Made by a program: the position numbers and the translations under genes. The notes beneath the pieces were generated by a model. It did not search any database. It was not told the origin of the DNA and saw nothing but the letters and a program-made list of their open reading frames with translations. DNA of 64,000 bases, taken from Shewanella fidelis ATCC BAA-318 (GTDB lineage Bacteria > Pseudomonadota > Gammaproteobacteria > Enterobacterales > Shewanellaceae). Positions 1 to 7,703 of this stretch are shown one piece after another (the first letter of the stretch is position 1; every line of letters begins with the position of its first letter). The DNA lies in contig NZ_KI912459.1 in NCBI RefSeq assembly GCF_000518605.1, forward strand, positions 161,235 through 225,234, written 5' to 3'.

Positions 1-1
1 T

Positions 2-274
2 TGTCCTGAGTGTGCTCACGAATGGAATCCAAATGAAGTTATCGTTGATCCTGATGCGATTATTCTAAAAGATGCAGTGGGTAACTTATTAGCTGAAGAA
101 GATAAAGTTACGCTAATCAAAGATCTTAAGGTTAAGGGTACTTCAATCGTACTTAAAGTTGGTACTAAAGCAGTTATTAAGCGCTTTGTTGATGCTGACC
201 ACGATATTGACTGTAAAGTTGATGGTCACGGCCAAATGATGCTTAAGTCTAAGTTTGTTAGAAAGCAAAACTAA
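2..274 (+). CDS. PhnA/YjdM-type protein, C-terminal part (cut by window edge)
   Basis: The reading frame is open from base 2 to a TAA at 272-274, so the gene begins upstream of the window. It opens with CPEC, the second half of a zinc-ribbon, then EWNPNEVIVDP, and continues into the small basic domain with the KVKGTS and VGTKAVIKRF segments typical of PhnA (YjdM). Despite the name, PhnA of this type is not shown to act in phosphonate breakdown; its role is unclear. A GTG at 77 could be read as a start but lies inside the domain and should be ignored. A good terminator follows. Confidence 0.85.
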   Translation, partial: CPECAHEWNPNEVIVDPDAIILKDAVGNLLAEEDKVTLIKDLKVKGTSIVLKVGTKAVIKRFVDADHDIDCKVDGHGQMMLKSKFVRKQN

Positions 275-310
275 TCAATTCGCTTTGTAAAAAGCAATAT
301 TGATATAAAG

Positions 311-335
311 AAACCTGCTTAACGCAGGTTTTTTT
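311..335 (+). terminator. Rho-independent terminator after the PhnA-like gene
   Basis: Perfect 8-bp stem (311-318 with 324-331), 5-nt loop, then a T run to 335. Confidence 0.85.
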
Positions 336-795
336 ATGTCTGATTATCGGTAAAGGCATTTTTAATGCAATTTTACTGGTGCGCTAAAATCTTAAAAAGC
401 AGCGATTAAAAAGACTCTAGAAACGGGGGACTTTAAAGGTTACTACTCATCTAGTGTTAATAGAATAAGACGGAGTCGACTAATTGTTACTGTAATATTT
501 TAGTACTTTAAGCTTATTTATATACGCTAGATGGTATTGAGAAAACGTGTTTTCCTTTACTGATTACATTTTTTATTAATTATATTTACCAAGTTGATGC
601 ATATGTAACATGTTTATTTTGTTACATTTTTAATTGGTCTTACATTGTTTAAATATATATCGACAAAAAGTATGCTGTACGTATAATGCACAGCTCCTTA
701 AAGTCTGACTAAGATGATGTTTATATTGTCTAGCTGGAGGATAATTTTGTATAAGCTAAATTAGCTTAATTTAGTTTTTCTGATGGATAGCCGTT
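336..795. other. Gene-free AT-rich stretch upstream of the CHASE-GGDEF gene
   Basis: About 460 bases with no convincing ORF. It must hold the promoter of the following diguanylate cyclase gene, but I could not pick a promoter with confidence. Confidence 0.5.
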
Positions 796-2136
796 ATGTT
801 GAATAGATTTCTTGCTTTTATTTTTATAGTGATATTAATACTTGTGACTGAGCTTATTGTTTATTCATTAGATAAAAATAAAGATGAGAAGCGTTTACTT
901 TTAGTGGTTGCAGAGTTAAATAAAGTAATGGGCTCCATTTTTAACGGCGCGTTGATCTCATCTGAAGTTCTAAAAGAAATGGTTGAAGTATCAGATGGTC
1001 ATACCTTAACTCATAATCAACTTGATCGAATTGCAAAAAAGCTGCTGCAAGATTATGAGTTCGTCGACTCAATATTATTACTGCCGAATGGTGTGGTCTC
1101 TTATGCCTATCCTTATGCGGATAATATGAAAGCCATTGGGCATGATGTGTTAAGCGACCATAACAGAAAACTGGGTAGTCTAGAGGCCATTTTAAACCGT
1201 GAAGTGGCAATAATAGGCCCAGTACAATTAGTACAAAATGATAAGCAAGCTTTTATTGTGAGAAGAGCTATTCGAAATGGAAGCGAGCTTTGGGGGCTAA
1301 CATCTTCAGTAGTCTATTTAGAATCTATACTTAACAATATTGATCGTGTATTAAAAAGCTATGACATTACCGACTATGACTTATTGGGATATAACCCAGA
1401 TAGTAAAAATGATTACGACAAAATTATCACTTCTCACGGAGTGCTTGAAGGGGAAAAGTTATCTGCTAGCGTTAGTGTTTTTAACACAAAATGGGAGCTG
1501 ATAATATCGAGAACTCAGTCTAGCTCGCATATTAAAGTATTTGTGTTTATTTCATTGTTAGTGTTTTTCTTATTAATTATTACTCCTTCTATAAGGTACT
1601 TTAAAAAGTATAAAGGCAGTGAAAGAGAGAAGCTAATACTAGAAAATGAAGCCTATACTGATTTTTTAACAGGTTTGTCTAATAGGCGGGGCTTTGAACA
1701 CCGCATCAGTCATCTTGATAGTTCAGTCACATATGGCGCTGTTGCTATTTTTGATATTGATTTCTTTAAGAGAATTAATGATACCTATGGCCATGATGTA
1801 GGTGATGGTGTTTTAGTCGGTTTTGCTAATCTATGTAGAATGCACATTTCAGATAGCTTTGTGTTGTCAAGAAGTGGCGGTGAAGAGTTTATATTGCTCA
1901 TGCCATCGATAAAAATTGCAGAAGCCAAAGCCCAATGTGAACGGTTAAGGAAAGTCATATCCAAGGAATTATTCATAGTAAACTCTTTAGAGCTAAACCT
2001 AACCATGAGTGTTGGTGTTGCTTACTTTAATCATAAAAGTGAGCTGAAAAAGGCATTAACCTTAGCCGATAAAGCACTATATCAAGCGAAACAACAAGGA
2101 AGAGATCGCGTTTGTGTTATAAAGGCTAGTATCTAA
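796..2136 (+). CDS. Membrane diguanylate cyclase, CHASE-type sensor plus GGDEF
   Basis: 446 aa. A transmembrane segment at about residues 7-25 and a second at about 248-266 bracket a periplasmic domain. That domain carries the CHASE-like pattern LLPNGVVSYAYP...IGHDVL near residues 95-120. The cytoplasmic C-terminus is a GGDEF domain with DFLTGLSNRRGF at its start and an intact active-site GGEEF at residues 361-365, so cyclic-di-GMP synthesis is expected. I saw no RxxD inhibitory site in the usual place before the active site. The gene stands alone after a long upstream region, which suggests its own promoter. The ligand of the CHASE domain is unknown. Confidence 0.9.
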   Translation: MLNRFLAFIFIVILILVTELIVYSLDKNKDEKRLLLVVAELNKVMGSIFNGALISSEVLKEMVEVSDGHTLTHNQLDRIAKKLLQDYEFVDSILLLPNGVVSYAYPYADNMKAIGHDVLSDHNRKLGSLEAILNREVAIIGPVQLVQNDKQAFIVRRAIRNGSELWGLTSSVVYLESILNNIDRVLKSYDITDYDLLGYNPDSKNDYDKIITSHGVLEGEKLSASVSVFNTKWELIISRTQSSSHIKVFVFISLLVFFLLIITPSIRYFKKYKGSEREKLILENEAYTDFLTGLSNRRGFEHRISHLDSSVTYGAVAIFDIDFFKRINDTYGHDVGDGVLVGFANLCRMHISDSFVLSRSGGEEFILLMPSIKIAEAKAQCERLRKVISKELFIVNSLELNLTMSVGVAYFNHKSELKKALTLADKALYQAKQQGRDRVCVIKASI

Positions 2137-2218
2137 TGCTTCATGTTTCAGAATAGTTTGAGTATATGCTTTTGGCTTTTGTTTGTAGAAGAAGTGACTT
2201 TTAGAAAGTTACAGATAC

Positions 2219-2257
2219 AAAAAAGCCGCTAAATCCACCTGGTTAGGATTTAGCGGC
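2219..2257 (-). terminator. Strong hairpin with T run on the minus strand
   Basis: A 12-bp perfect stem (2225-2236 with 2246-2257) has a 9-nt loop. On the minus strand it is followed by six T residues (A run at 2219-2224). It points to a leftward transcript in 2264-2790, a region without a protein gene. It could also serve the diguanylate cyclase gene on the plus strand, though the T run there is poor. Confidence 0.7.
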
Positions 2258-2285
2258 CTTTGAAGGTTATTGCTAACCTTAGTGT

Positions 2286-2397
2286 TGGTGGGATGTTGTG
2301 CTGACGGGGCTCGAACCCGCGCCCGGATGTTACCACCCAGTTTTCCCACGAAAACCATTCACACAGAGAATCCGCACCACGAAATCCGCACACATCC
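2286..2397 (-). ncRNA. Possible tRNA-like or tmRNA-derived structured RNA
   Basis: Read on the minus strand, the first ten bases (2397-2388) pair with 2301-2291 apart from one bulge. This closes a 112-nt domain that ends in CACCA. Inside is a T-arm-like hairpin (GCGGG, TTCGAGC, CCCGT at 2320-2304) and a 6-bp hairpin at 2340-2355. Seventeen bases at 2305-2321 are identical to the T-arm of the tmRNA at 2844-2860. No normal anticodon arm can be drawn and the length is wrong for a tRNA. It may be a degraded tmRNA end left by an integrated element, or a real small RNA, since a terminator follows at 2219-2257. Confidence 0.35.
2305..2321. repeat. 17-bp direct copy of the tmRNA T-arm (possible attachment-site remnant)
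   Basis: Identical to 2844-2860 in the tmRNA gene and in the same orientation, about 540 bp away. Integrases often use tmRNA 3' ends as attachment sites. No integrase gene lies between the copies, so an element would have to be largely lost. Confidence 0.4.
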
Positions 2398-2793
2398 TCC
2401 TCTCCTGCGCGCTTTTTATAAATTTTTTATGTCAGTTTTAGATTATTGCAGTTCATAGGCGCAGCCTGCGCCATTCCTAGGGCTTTTAATAGATCAAAGA
2501 TCTGAAATGATCGCGGTTTATTTCACTGTGTTGCAGTTCCATACAGGAACGCTGAGAGGCTAAGCAATCTTGAAAGCCGCATGGATGCTGGGTTTTCGCT
2601 GGATTTCGTGGGGTTTTAACAAGAAAGGCTAAAAATTAGAAAGGTGATCAAACACAATAAAAACATTAAGTTAGATAAAAATAAAACTGAAATAAAAAAA
2701 AGAGGGTAAAGCTTACCAGCAACGAACTAAGGTAAAGGGCATTTGTGGGCAACTTTTGAAACTGCGTGGGCAATTTGTCGCCATTCAGATGTG

Positions 2794-2825
2794 ACAAAGG
2801 GTTAGCCTTTCGGCTAACCCTTTGT
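2794..2825 (-). terminator. Hairpin just past the tmRNA 3' end
   Basis: Perfect 14-bp stem (2794-2807 with 2812-2825) with a 4-nt loop, seven bases beyond the tmRNA CCA. The T-rich side lies on the plus strand, so on the minus strand it may work mainly as a processing or stability hairpin. Confidence 0.7.
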
Positions 2826-2831
2826 TTTATT

Positions 2832-3187
2832 TGGTGGAGGCGGCGGGGCTCGAACCCGCGTCCAAAAAGCCTACATCCAAGGCGCTACATGCTTAGTCTC
2901 TCTTTTGGTTAACCAAATACACTCCGAAAGACAGGATTGTATCTGGCGAGTCCAGTACTGTTTCGCGGTTCACCCCTGAACATGGTTCCCTCGCTATCAA
3001 ATGTAAAGGTGACCATCTTAATACTCTGCCCATTTGAGAAACGTGAGCAAGATGGCTAGCTAGCCTAAGCTGCTAGAGCGTAGTTATCGTCGTTTGCAAC
3101 TATAACTGTGCGGCTTTTTACGAGGCCAACCGCCCCTCGGCATGCTCCCAGGGTTTCGAGAATCTTGTCGAATCCAGAATCGCCCCC
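2832..3187 (-). ncRNA. ssrA: tmRNA (ssrA)
   Basis: The minus strand starts GGGGGCGATTCTGGATTCGAC at 3187 and ends with a T-arm and an encoded CCA at 2832, giving about 356 nt. The tag reading frame runs from 3097 (resume codon GCA) to the TAG ending at 3065 and reads ANDDNYALAA, so the added tag with its charged alanine would be AANDDNYALAA. The transcript rescues stalled ribosomes and directs the tagged product to proteases. Its partner gene smpB lies just upstream on the same strand. The single continuous arrangement, not a permuted one, is normal for gammaproteobacteria. Confidence 0.97.
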
Positions 3188-3297
3188 AAGTACAATTTGA
3201 TTGTAACGCGTGATGTCATCATTTAACAAGGATAAAAAACGCATTACTAATCGATTGTTCGTTATACCAGCATTATGAGTAAATTAATTAGTCTAAT

Positions 3298-3792
3298 TTA
3301 CTGTTGAACTGCCTTTTTCATGGTTCGAGATTTTTCAATCTGCCATTCACGGTCTTTGGTATCTTCACGCTTATCGTGATCTTTCTTACCTTTACCTAGA
3401 CCTATTTGTACTTTAACCCAAGCACCTTTTTGCCAATACATTGAAATTGGTACAATTGAGTAGCCTTTACGGTCAACTAAACCTTGCAGTTTATCGAGCT
3501 CTTTACGCTTCAATAGCAGCTTACGCGAACGCATAGGATCACAAACGACGTGTGTCGATGCTGTATTGAGTGGCGCAATAGTACAACCAAATAAAAAAGC
3601 TTCGCCTTCTCTTAAGAACACGTAACTTTCAGACAGGTTGACCTTGCCCATACGAATAGACTTTACTTCCCATCCCATTAAAGATAGGCCGGCTTCTAGC
3701 TTCTCTTCAAACTTATAGTCGAAGTTAGCACGTTTATTACGTGCGATAGTCGCTGAATCGTTTTTTGAATTTTTTGCGTTTTTCTTAGCCAT
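3298..3792 (-). CDS. smpB: SsrA-binding protein SmpB
   Basis: 164 aa, the usual SmpB length. It has the RNA-binding OB-fold with NKRANFDYKFEEKLEAGLSL, GWEVKSIR and NLSESYV near the N-terminus, KLLLKRKEL in the middle, and a basic C-terminal tail that mimics mRNA in the ribosome. It loads tmRNA onto stalled ribosomes. The tmRNA gene follows in the same direction 110 bp away, the classical pairing. No Shine-Dalgarno is visible before the ATG, and a TATAAT lies only about ten bases upstream, so the mRNA may be almost leaderless. Confidence 0.97.
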   Translation of the reverse strand: MAKKNAKNSKNDSATIARNKRANFDYKFEEKLEAGLSLMGWEVKSIRMGKVNLSESYVFLREGEAFLFGCTIAPLNTASTHVVCDPMRSRKLLLKRKELDKLQGLVDRKGYSIVPISMYWQKGAWVKVQIGLGKGKKDHDKREDTKDREWQIEKSRTMKKAVQQ

Positions 3793-3801
3793 AGGACAGT
3801 C

Positions 3802-3807
3802 ATTATA
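3802..3807 (-). promoter_or_regulatory. Candidate -10 box of smpB
   Basis: TATAAT on the minus strand, with its end ten bases before the smpB ATG. If used, the transcript would start about three bases before the start codon. The -35 is weak (TTCCAT with a 16-bp spacer). Confidence 0.45.
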
Positions 3808-3986
3808 CTCACGCCGGGTAAATATGGAATTGGCGATATCAATTTATTAGATGATTTATACTGAAATCAAGCGACTTTGTTTGCTTTTTAGTCGCTTAAT
3901 GCGTGTCTATTGTATCAAAGATGCGTTTTTTTGTGTTCATGCTAAAATCGTGGTTTCGAATTTAATTTACCGAGTATCTATCGTCA

Positions 3987-4418
3987 ATGCCGCAAATTTC
4001 TCGCAGTGTCTTAGTTCGCTTTAGCGCGATGCAGATGTATGACTTAGTTAACGATGTTGAGTCTTACAAAGAGTTCTTACCTGGTTGTGTGGGTGGCAAA
4101 GTGATTGAGTTTGACGGTAAAACCATGCTTGCGTCAGTTGATGTCGCTAAAGCGGGAATAAGTAAGACATTTACTACCCGTAATCAGGTTGTACCGGGAA
4201 AGAGTATTCAATTGCAGTTAGAAAATGGTCCGTTTAAGGAACTATTCGGTCATTGGAAGTTTATTGAGCTTGCAGATGATGCCTGTAAAGTTGAGTTTGA
4301 GTTGAGTTTTGAGTTTTCAAGCTCAATTGCTGATCTTGCTTTTGGTAAGGTGTTTAAAGAATTGATGGCGTCGATGGTGACAGCATTCACTAATCGAGCA
4401 AAGGTGATTTACAAATGA
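3987..4418 (+). CDS. ratA: RatA-type START/polyketide-cyclase-like protein
   Basis: 143 aa with the single coenzyme Q-binding/polyketide cyclase fold of the RatA (YfjG) family: ISRSVLVRFSAMQMYDLVNDVESYKEFLPGC at the N-terminus and the FKELFGHWKF segment in the middle. Family members have been linked to ribosome association in E. coli and to ubiquinone binding in the Coq10 branch; which applies here cannot be told from sequence. It overlaps rnfH by four bases (ATGA), so the two are translationally coupled. Its place next to smpB is conserved in gammaproteobacteria. Confidence 0.9.
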   Translation: MPQISRSVLVRFSAMQMYDLVNDVESYKEFLPGCVGGKVIEFDGKTMLASVDVAKAGISKTFTTRNQVVPGKSIQLQLENGPFKELFGHWKFIELADDACKVEFELSFEFSSSIADLAFGKVFKELMASMVTAFTNRAKVIYK

Positions 4419-4747
4419 GTACAGAACAAAATGGTTTTCTAGTTGAAGTCATTTATGCCTTGCCTAAGCAGCAAAAGCTCATTCAGGTACATGTGCCGCC
4501 AGAAACAACCTGTATTGAAGCGGTAAAGCTGAGTGATATGCAGCGATACTTCCCCGAAATTGACTTAAAGACGGTTAAACTCGGTATTTTTAGTCGCTTA
4601 GTTAAACATGATGAAGTGTTACAACCGGGGCAAAGGGTAGAGATTTATCGGCCGCTCATTGCTGATCCAAAAGATGTACGTCGTAAACGTGCAGAAAAAG
4701 CTAAAGAAGATGGCCGGATTAACAAAATCACCGGTAGTAAGCTTTAA
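4415..4747 (+). CDS. rnfH: RnfH family ubiquitin-like protein
   Basis: 110 aa. The first 80 residues match the RnfH (UPF0125) beta-grasp family: FLVEVIYALPKQQ, then PGQRVEIYRPLIADPKDVRRKRAEKA, the family hallmark at about residues 76-98. The molecular role is not settled; the family is named from an rnf electron-transport cluster but is usually found with ratA. The start codon overlaps the ratA stop (ATGA), so it is probably co-translated. A strong terminator shared with bamE follows. Confidence 0.92.
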   Translation: MSTEQNGFLVEVIYALPKQQKLIQVHVPPETTCIEAVKLSDMQRYFPEIDLKTVKLGIFSRLVKHDEVLQPGQRVEIYRPLIADPKDVRRKRAEKAKEDGRINKITGSKL

Positions 4748-4756
4748 TAGTCATAC

Positions 4757-4791
4757 AAAAATGGCGAGTCACTCAGTGGCTCGCCATTTTT
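4757..4791. terminator. Bidirectional terminator between rnfH and bamE
   Basis: Long stem AAAAATGGCGAG with CTCGCCATTTTT, A run on the left and T run on the right. It serves converging rnfH (+) and bamE (-). Confidence 0.9.
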
Positions 4792-4811
4792 ATATTCACA
4801 ATCGTTTGCTG

Positions 4812-5306
4812 TTACTCAAACTTTTCTGAAAGTGTTTCTGGTTGAGTGTTTTGCTCTTCAACTAATGGTTCTGCCTGCGGGCGTTGCTCTGGAATAAGCG
4901 GATCGGCTTCAGGCGTATTCACTTCTGGTAAACGGCTCTGATCTAGCGGAGTATTAAACTCTGGGCTTAGTTCGTAATCGCCTTTAACTTCAACAAGCTT
5001 ATCGCCATCGAAGTTCAAAATGAGTTCTTTGTGAGTAATACTCGCGTCGCGGCCGCTTTTATAGTGGTATACATAATACCAAGTATCATCAGAGAAACTG
5101 TCACGCAGCACTGGACGACCTAGCACGTATTCAACTTGCTCTTTGGTCATGTCGATACGTAGTTTTTCGACTTGTTGTTTTTCCATATAGTTGCCCTGAG
5201 GAATATCAGGCTTATAGATCAAATAGTCAAAAACGCCACAGCCACTGATTGATAACGAGAGCGCAGCAGCGCCCAAAAGGGTAAGACTTTTCTTTTTAAT
5301 TGTCAT
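4812..5306 (-). CDS. bamE: Outer-membrane assembly lipoprotein BamE
   Basis: 164 aa. It has a signal peptide with lipobox SISGC (Cys about residue 23), then GVFDYLIYKPDIPQGN and the BamE core IDMTKEQVEYVLGRPVLRDSF. It is a lipoprotein of the BAM complex that inserts beta-barrels into the outer membrane. The family core is about 110 residues. Here a proline- and glutamate-rich tail of about 50 residues (PEADPLIPEQRP and similar) extends the C-terminus, which is common in Shewanella relatives and probably disordered. Another BAM lipoprotein, bamB, lies at 26 kb. Confidence 0.93.
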   Translation of the reverse strand: MTIKKKSLTLLGAAALSLSISGCGVFDYLIYKPDIPQGNYMEKQQVEKLRIDMTKEQVEYVLGRPVLRDSFSDDTWYYVYHYKSGRDASITHKELILNFDGDKLVEVKGDYELSPEFNTPLDQSRLPEVNTPEADPLIPEQRPQAEPLVEEQNTQPETLSEKFE

Positions 5307-5722
5307 TGAATGCGCTACTTCATCAAAATCTGTCGGTCATAATACCCAAGCTGTCCCCCTTATGACAAGGGCAATTAGTTTAAGGTGTGCTTGAGTGATA
5401 ATTCTATATAGTAATTACAGGATACAAATCACTGTCGGTAAGGGTATTGAGTCTTGAAGTGCGATTTAGTTCAGGACGTATTGTAATTATTTATGGGCAG
5501 AATACAGGGAAATAAGGGGGAGGCCGGCAGTATGCTGAATCGCTTGGCTTTGGCGAATAGATAAAATGATCTAGTGATGAACTCTAATTGTGTTGATTTG
5601 TTTGTATTTTTGTATTTCAGTTGTTGCGATCCTGTGTTAGTTTCAATATCGTCACTCGTAGACTTGCTGCTTAATGCAAAGTATTAAAACTGAAAAATAA
5701 TTAAAAATAGGCAATAAAAGCA
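5307..5722. other. Gene-free region upstream of the borosin locus
   Basis: About 415 bases without a convincing ORF. It must carry the bamE promoter (leftward) and the promoter of the methyltransferase gene. The only notable element found is a 12-base motif at 5645-5656 that recurs before both precursor genes. Confidence 0.5.
5645..5656 (+). promoter_or_regulatory. Shared motif AATATCGTCACT, copy 1
   Basis: The same 12 bases occur at 6555-6566 and 7472-7483, 67 nt before the methyltransferase start and 52 nt before each precursor start. Copies 2 and 3 belong to the duplication, but copy 1 is outside it, so the match is independent. It could be an operator or an RNA-processing site. Confidence 0.35.
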
Positions 5723-6529
5723 ATGAAGGTAAATAAGAAAGGGACTTTAGTTTGTGTTGGTACAGGGCTTAATTTGGCCGGCCAAATAAGTGTCTTGAGC
5801 AAGAGTTATATTGAACATGCAGATCTAGTATTCTCTTTGGTTCCTGATGGCTTTGCTCAACACTGGCTTGAAACGCTTAACTCAGATGTACGTAGTCTCC
5901 AGCCTTATTATGCTCAAGATGGCGAGGTGAAAAATCGTCGCGATACTTATAAGCAGATGGTTGCAGCGATTTTGGAGCAAGTACGCTTAGGTAAAAAAGT
6001 GGTCTGTGCACTTTATGGTCACCCGGGCGTGTTTGCTTGTGTATCTCACTTTGCGATTGCCCAAGCGAAAGAAGAAGGTTTCAATGCACATATGGAGCCT
6101 GGTATTTCTGCAGAGGCATGTCTATGGGCTGATGTGGGGATCGATCCTGGGGGATCAGGACATCAAAGCTTCGAGGCGAGTCAGTTTATGTTCTATAAAC
6201 ATACACCTGATCCCACAACACACCTATTACTATGGCAGATCGGTATTGCAGGTGAGCACACCTTAACCGAGTTCCATACCTCGTCAGATAGACTACAGGT
6301 GTTAGTTGAGCAGCTAAACGAATGGTACCCGTTGCAACATGAAGTTATTTTGTACGAGGCGCCCAATTTACCTACCCAATTGCCAAGAATCGAACGAGTT
6401 TCGCTAGCACAATTGCCATTTTCGCAGCTATCTTCGATCACGACTCTGTTAATTCCGCCAGCTAAGCAACTTGAATTTAATCATCAGATATTAGCCAAGC
6501 TTGGGATAACAGCTGATGACTTAGGTTAA
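5723..6529 (+). CDS. sonM: Split-borosin peptide backbone alpha-N-methyltransferase (SonM type)
   Basis: 268 aa, TP-methylase (tetrapyrrole methylase) fold. The N-terminus has VCVGTGLNLAGQIS followed by HADLVF, the SAM-binding entry. The NRRDTY segment places R72 and Y76 with the same spacing as the catalytic Arg and Tyr of the fungal borosin enzyme OphMA, with tyrosines 62-63 upstream. ALYGHPGVF (residues 96-104) and MEPGISAEA (124-132) are family signatures. Unlike the fungal enzymes it is not fused to its substrate: the precursor is a separate gene 89 bp downstream, as in SonM/SonA of Shewanella oneidensis. It should methylate backbone amides in the core of the precursor, using SAM. The ribosome-binding site is weak, unlike those of the precursors, which would keep enzyme levels below substrate. 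Confidence 0.9.
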   Translation: MKVNKKGTLVCVGTGLNLAGQISVLSKSYIEHADLVFSLVPDGFAQHWLETLNSDVRSLQPYYAQDGEVKNRRDTYKQMVAAILEQVRLGKKVVCALYGHPGVFACVSHFAIAQAKEEGFNAHMEPGISAEACLWADVGIDPGGSGHQSFEASQFMFYKHTPDPTTHLLLWQIGIAGEHTLTEFHTSSDRLQVLVEQLNEWYPLQHEVILYEAPNLPTQLPRIERVSLAQLPFSQLSSITTLLIPPAKQLEFNHQILAKLGITADDLG

Positions 6530-6532
6530 GTA

Positions 6533-6546
6533 AACAACGAGTTGTT
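6533..6546. promoter_or_regulatory. Short perfect palindrome between methyltransferase and precursor 1
   Basis: AACAAC-GA-GTTGTT four bases past the methyltransferase stop, repeated after the truncated copy at 7450-7463. It could be a small hairpin or a protein site that sets the ratio of precursor to enzyme. Too short and T-poor for a terminator. Confidence 0.4.
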
Positions 6547-6554
6547 AACAGTAA

Positions 6555-6566
6555 AATATCGTCACT
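6555..6566 (+). promoter_or_regulatory. Shared motif AATATCGTCACT, copy 2
   Basis: Lies 52 nt before the start of precursor 1, identical to 5645-5656 and 7472-7483. Confidence 0.35.
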
Positions 6567-6618
6567 TTGTGGCAGAGTATAAATCACCAACCAATCCATT
6601 CAATTTAAGGGAATAAAA

Positions 6619-6834
6619 ATGTCAAAGTTTAATGATTTTTTTGAAAAGTTAGGTTCAGATGCAAAACTGTTTGAAGAGAGTAAGCAAGATCCTCAAGGCG
6701 TGATGAAGGCAAATGGTCTGACTGACGATGAGATCCAAGTGGTAATGTCGGGTGATAACGACAAGCTTAAGTCATTGTCGGGTGACAATCTTAAAGTAAG
6801 ATCTTTCATGATCGTAAGCAATCCAATGAATTAA
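6619..6834 (+). CDS. sonA: Borosin precursor peptide 1 (SonA type)
   Basis: 71 aa with a strong ribosome-binding site (AAGGGA seven bases before ATG). Residues 1-56 form a helical leader or binding domain (FNDFFEKLGSDAKL, then DPQGVMKANGLTDDEIQ) of the type that docks onto the SonM enzyme. The last 15 residues, NLKVRSFMIVSNPMN, hold the likely core; the hydrophobic FMIV stretch resembles the beta-branched and aliphatic residues methylated in known borosins. Compared with precursor 2 the leader differs at five of 56 positions, while the tail is clearly different. Which residues are methylated and whether the tail is released cannot be told from sequence. Confidence 0.85.
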   Translation: MSKFNDFFEKLGSDAKLFEESKQDPQGVMKANGLTDDEIQVVMSGDNDKLKSLSGDNLKVRSFMIVSNPMN

Positions 6835-6843
6835 TCTTAATTT

Positions 6844-7446
6844 ATGCTTAGGGCCGCAGCACAGTTTCTATGCTTTATTGCCATTACAGCTTTTTCTGTA
6901 ATGGCAATGGCGAATAGCGTTGATTACAAACAACGCTTGCATACGTTGGAGGAGGCGCTTAAGTCAAATTCGGCGTTAGCTGATAATATTTTTCAAGAGC
7001 TGCAAATTGAAAAAGGCAATATGTCTGCAGAGGCATGTCTATGGGCTGATGTGGGGATCGATCCTGGGGGATCAGGACATCAAAGCTTCGAGGCGAGTCA
7101 GTTTATGTTCTATAAACATACACCAGATCCCACAACTCACCTATTACTCTGGCAGATCGGTATTGCTGGTGAGCACACCTTAACCGAGTTCCATACCTCG
7201 TCAGATAGACTACAGGTATTAGTTGAGCAGCTAAATGAATGGTACCCGTTGCAACATGAAGTTATTTTGTACGAGGCGCCCAATTTACCTACCCAAGCGC
7301 CAAGAATCGAACGAATCTCGCTAGCACAATTGCCATTTTCGCAGTTATCCTCGATCACCACTCTGTTAATTCCGCCAGCTAAGCAACTTGAATTTAATCA
7401 CCAGATATTAGCCAAGCTTGGGATAACAGCTGACGATTTAGGTTAA
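6844..7446 (+). pseudogene. In-frame fusion: signal-peptide/TPR gene start joined to C-terminal half of a second methyltransferase
   Basis: The ORF encodes 200 aa. Residues 1-59 start with a signal-peptide-like segment (LCFIAITAFSVMAMANS) and then resemble the first 60 residues of the TPR-GGDEF protein at 7754, but only distantly. From 7024 (residue 61) on it matches residues 129-268 of the intact methyltransferase with two amino-acid changes. It lacks the SAM-entry glycines, catalytic Arg/Tyr and YGHPGVF, so it cannot be a methyltransferase. The join probably arose by deletion between two tandem cassettes. Yet the frame is open and most differences from the intact copy are silent, so a non-catalytic role, or gene conversion from the intact copy, is possible. 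If made, it would carry an export signal. Confidence 0.85.
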
Positions 7447-7703
7447 GTAAACAACGAGTTGTTAACAGTAGAATATCGTCACTTTGTGGCGGAGCATAAA
7501 TCACCAACCAATCCATTCAATTTAAGGGAATAAAAATGTCAAAGTTTAATGATTTTTTCGAAAAATTAGGTTCAGATGCAAAACTATTAGAGGAGTATAA
7601 GCAAGATCCTCAAGGCGTAATGAAGGCAAATGGTCTAACTGACGATGAGATCCAAGCGGTAATGTCGGGTGGTAACGACAAACTTAAGTCATTGTCGGGT
7701 GGT
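7024..7703 (+). repeat. Tandem duplication, copy 2
   Basis: Partner of 6107-6786 at an offset of 917. The left junction at 7023/7024 has almost no microhomology with the first copy. Confidence 0.95.
7472..7483 (+). promoter_or_regulatory. Shared motif AATATCGTCACT, copy 3
   Basis: Lies 52 nt before the start of precursor 2. Confidence 0.35.

Larger units (their letters stand above)
6107..6786 (+). repeat. Tandem duplication, copy 1 (methyltransferase C-half to precursor leader)
   Basis: Bases 6107-6786 match 7024-7703 at a constant offset of 917 with no gaps. Over the 423-nt methyltransferase part I count about 16 substitutions, nearly all silent. Similarity is lost at the precursor core. 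Confidence 0.95.

Noticed and set aside
2286..2397. Selenocysteine or other standard tRNA
   Set aside because: Length is wrong, no anticodon arm with T33 can be drawn, and the similarity is to the tmRNA T-arm only.
2270..2458. 62-codon plus-strand ORF
   Set aside because: Lies over the tRNA-like element, has no ribosome-binding site and an odd composition. Better explained by the structured RNA or att remnant on the other strand.
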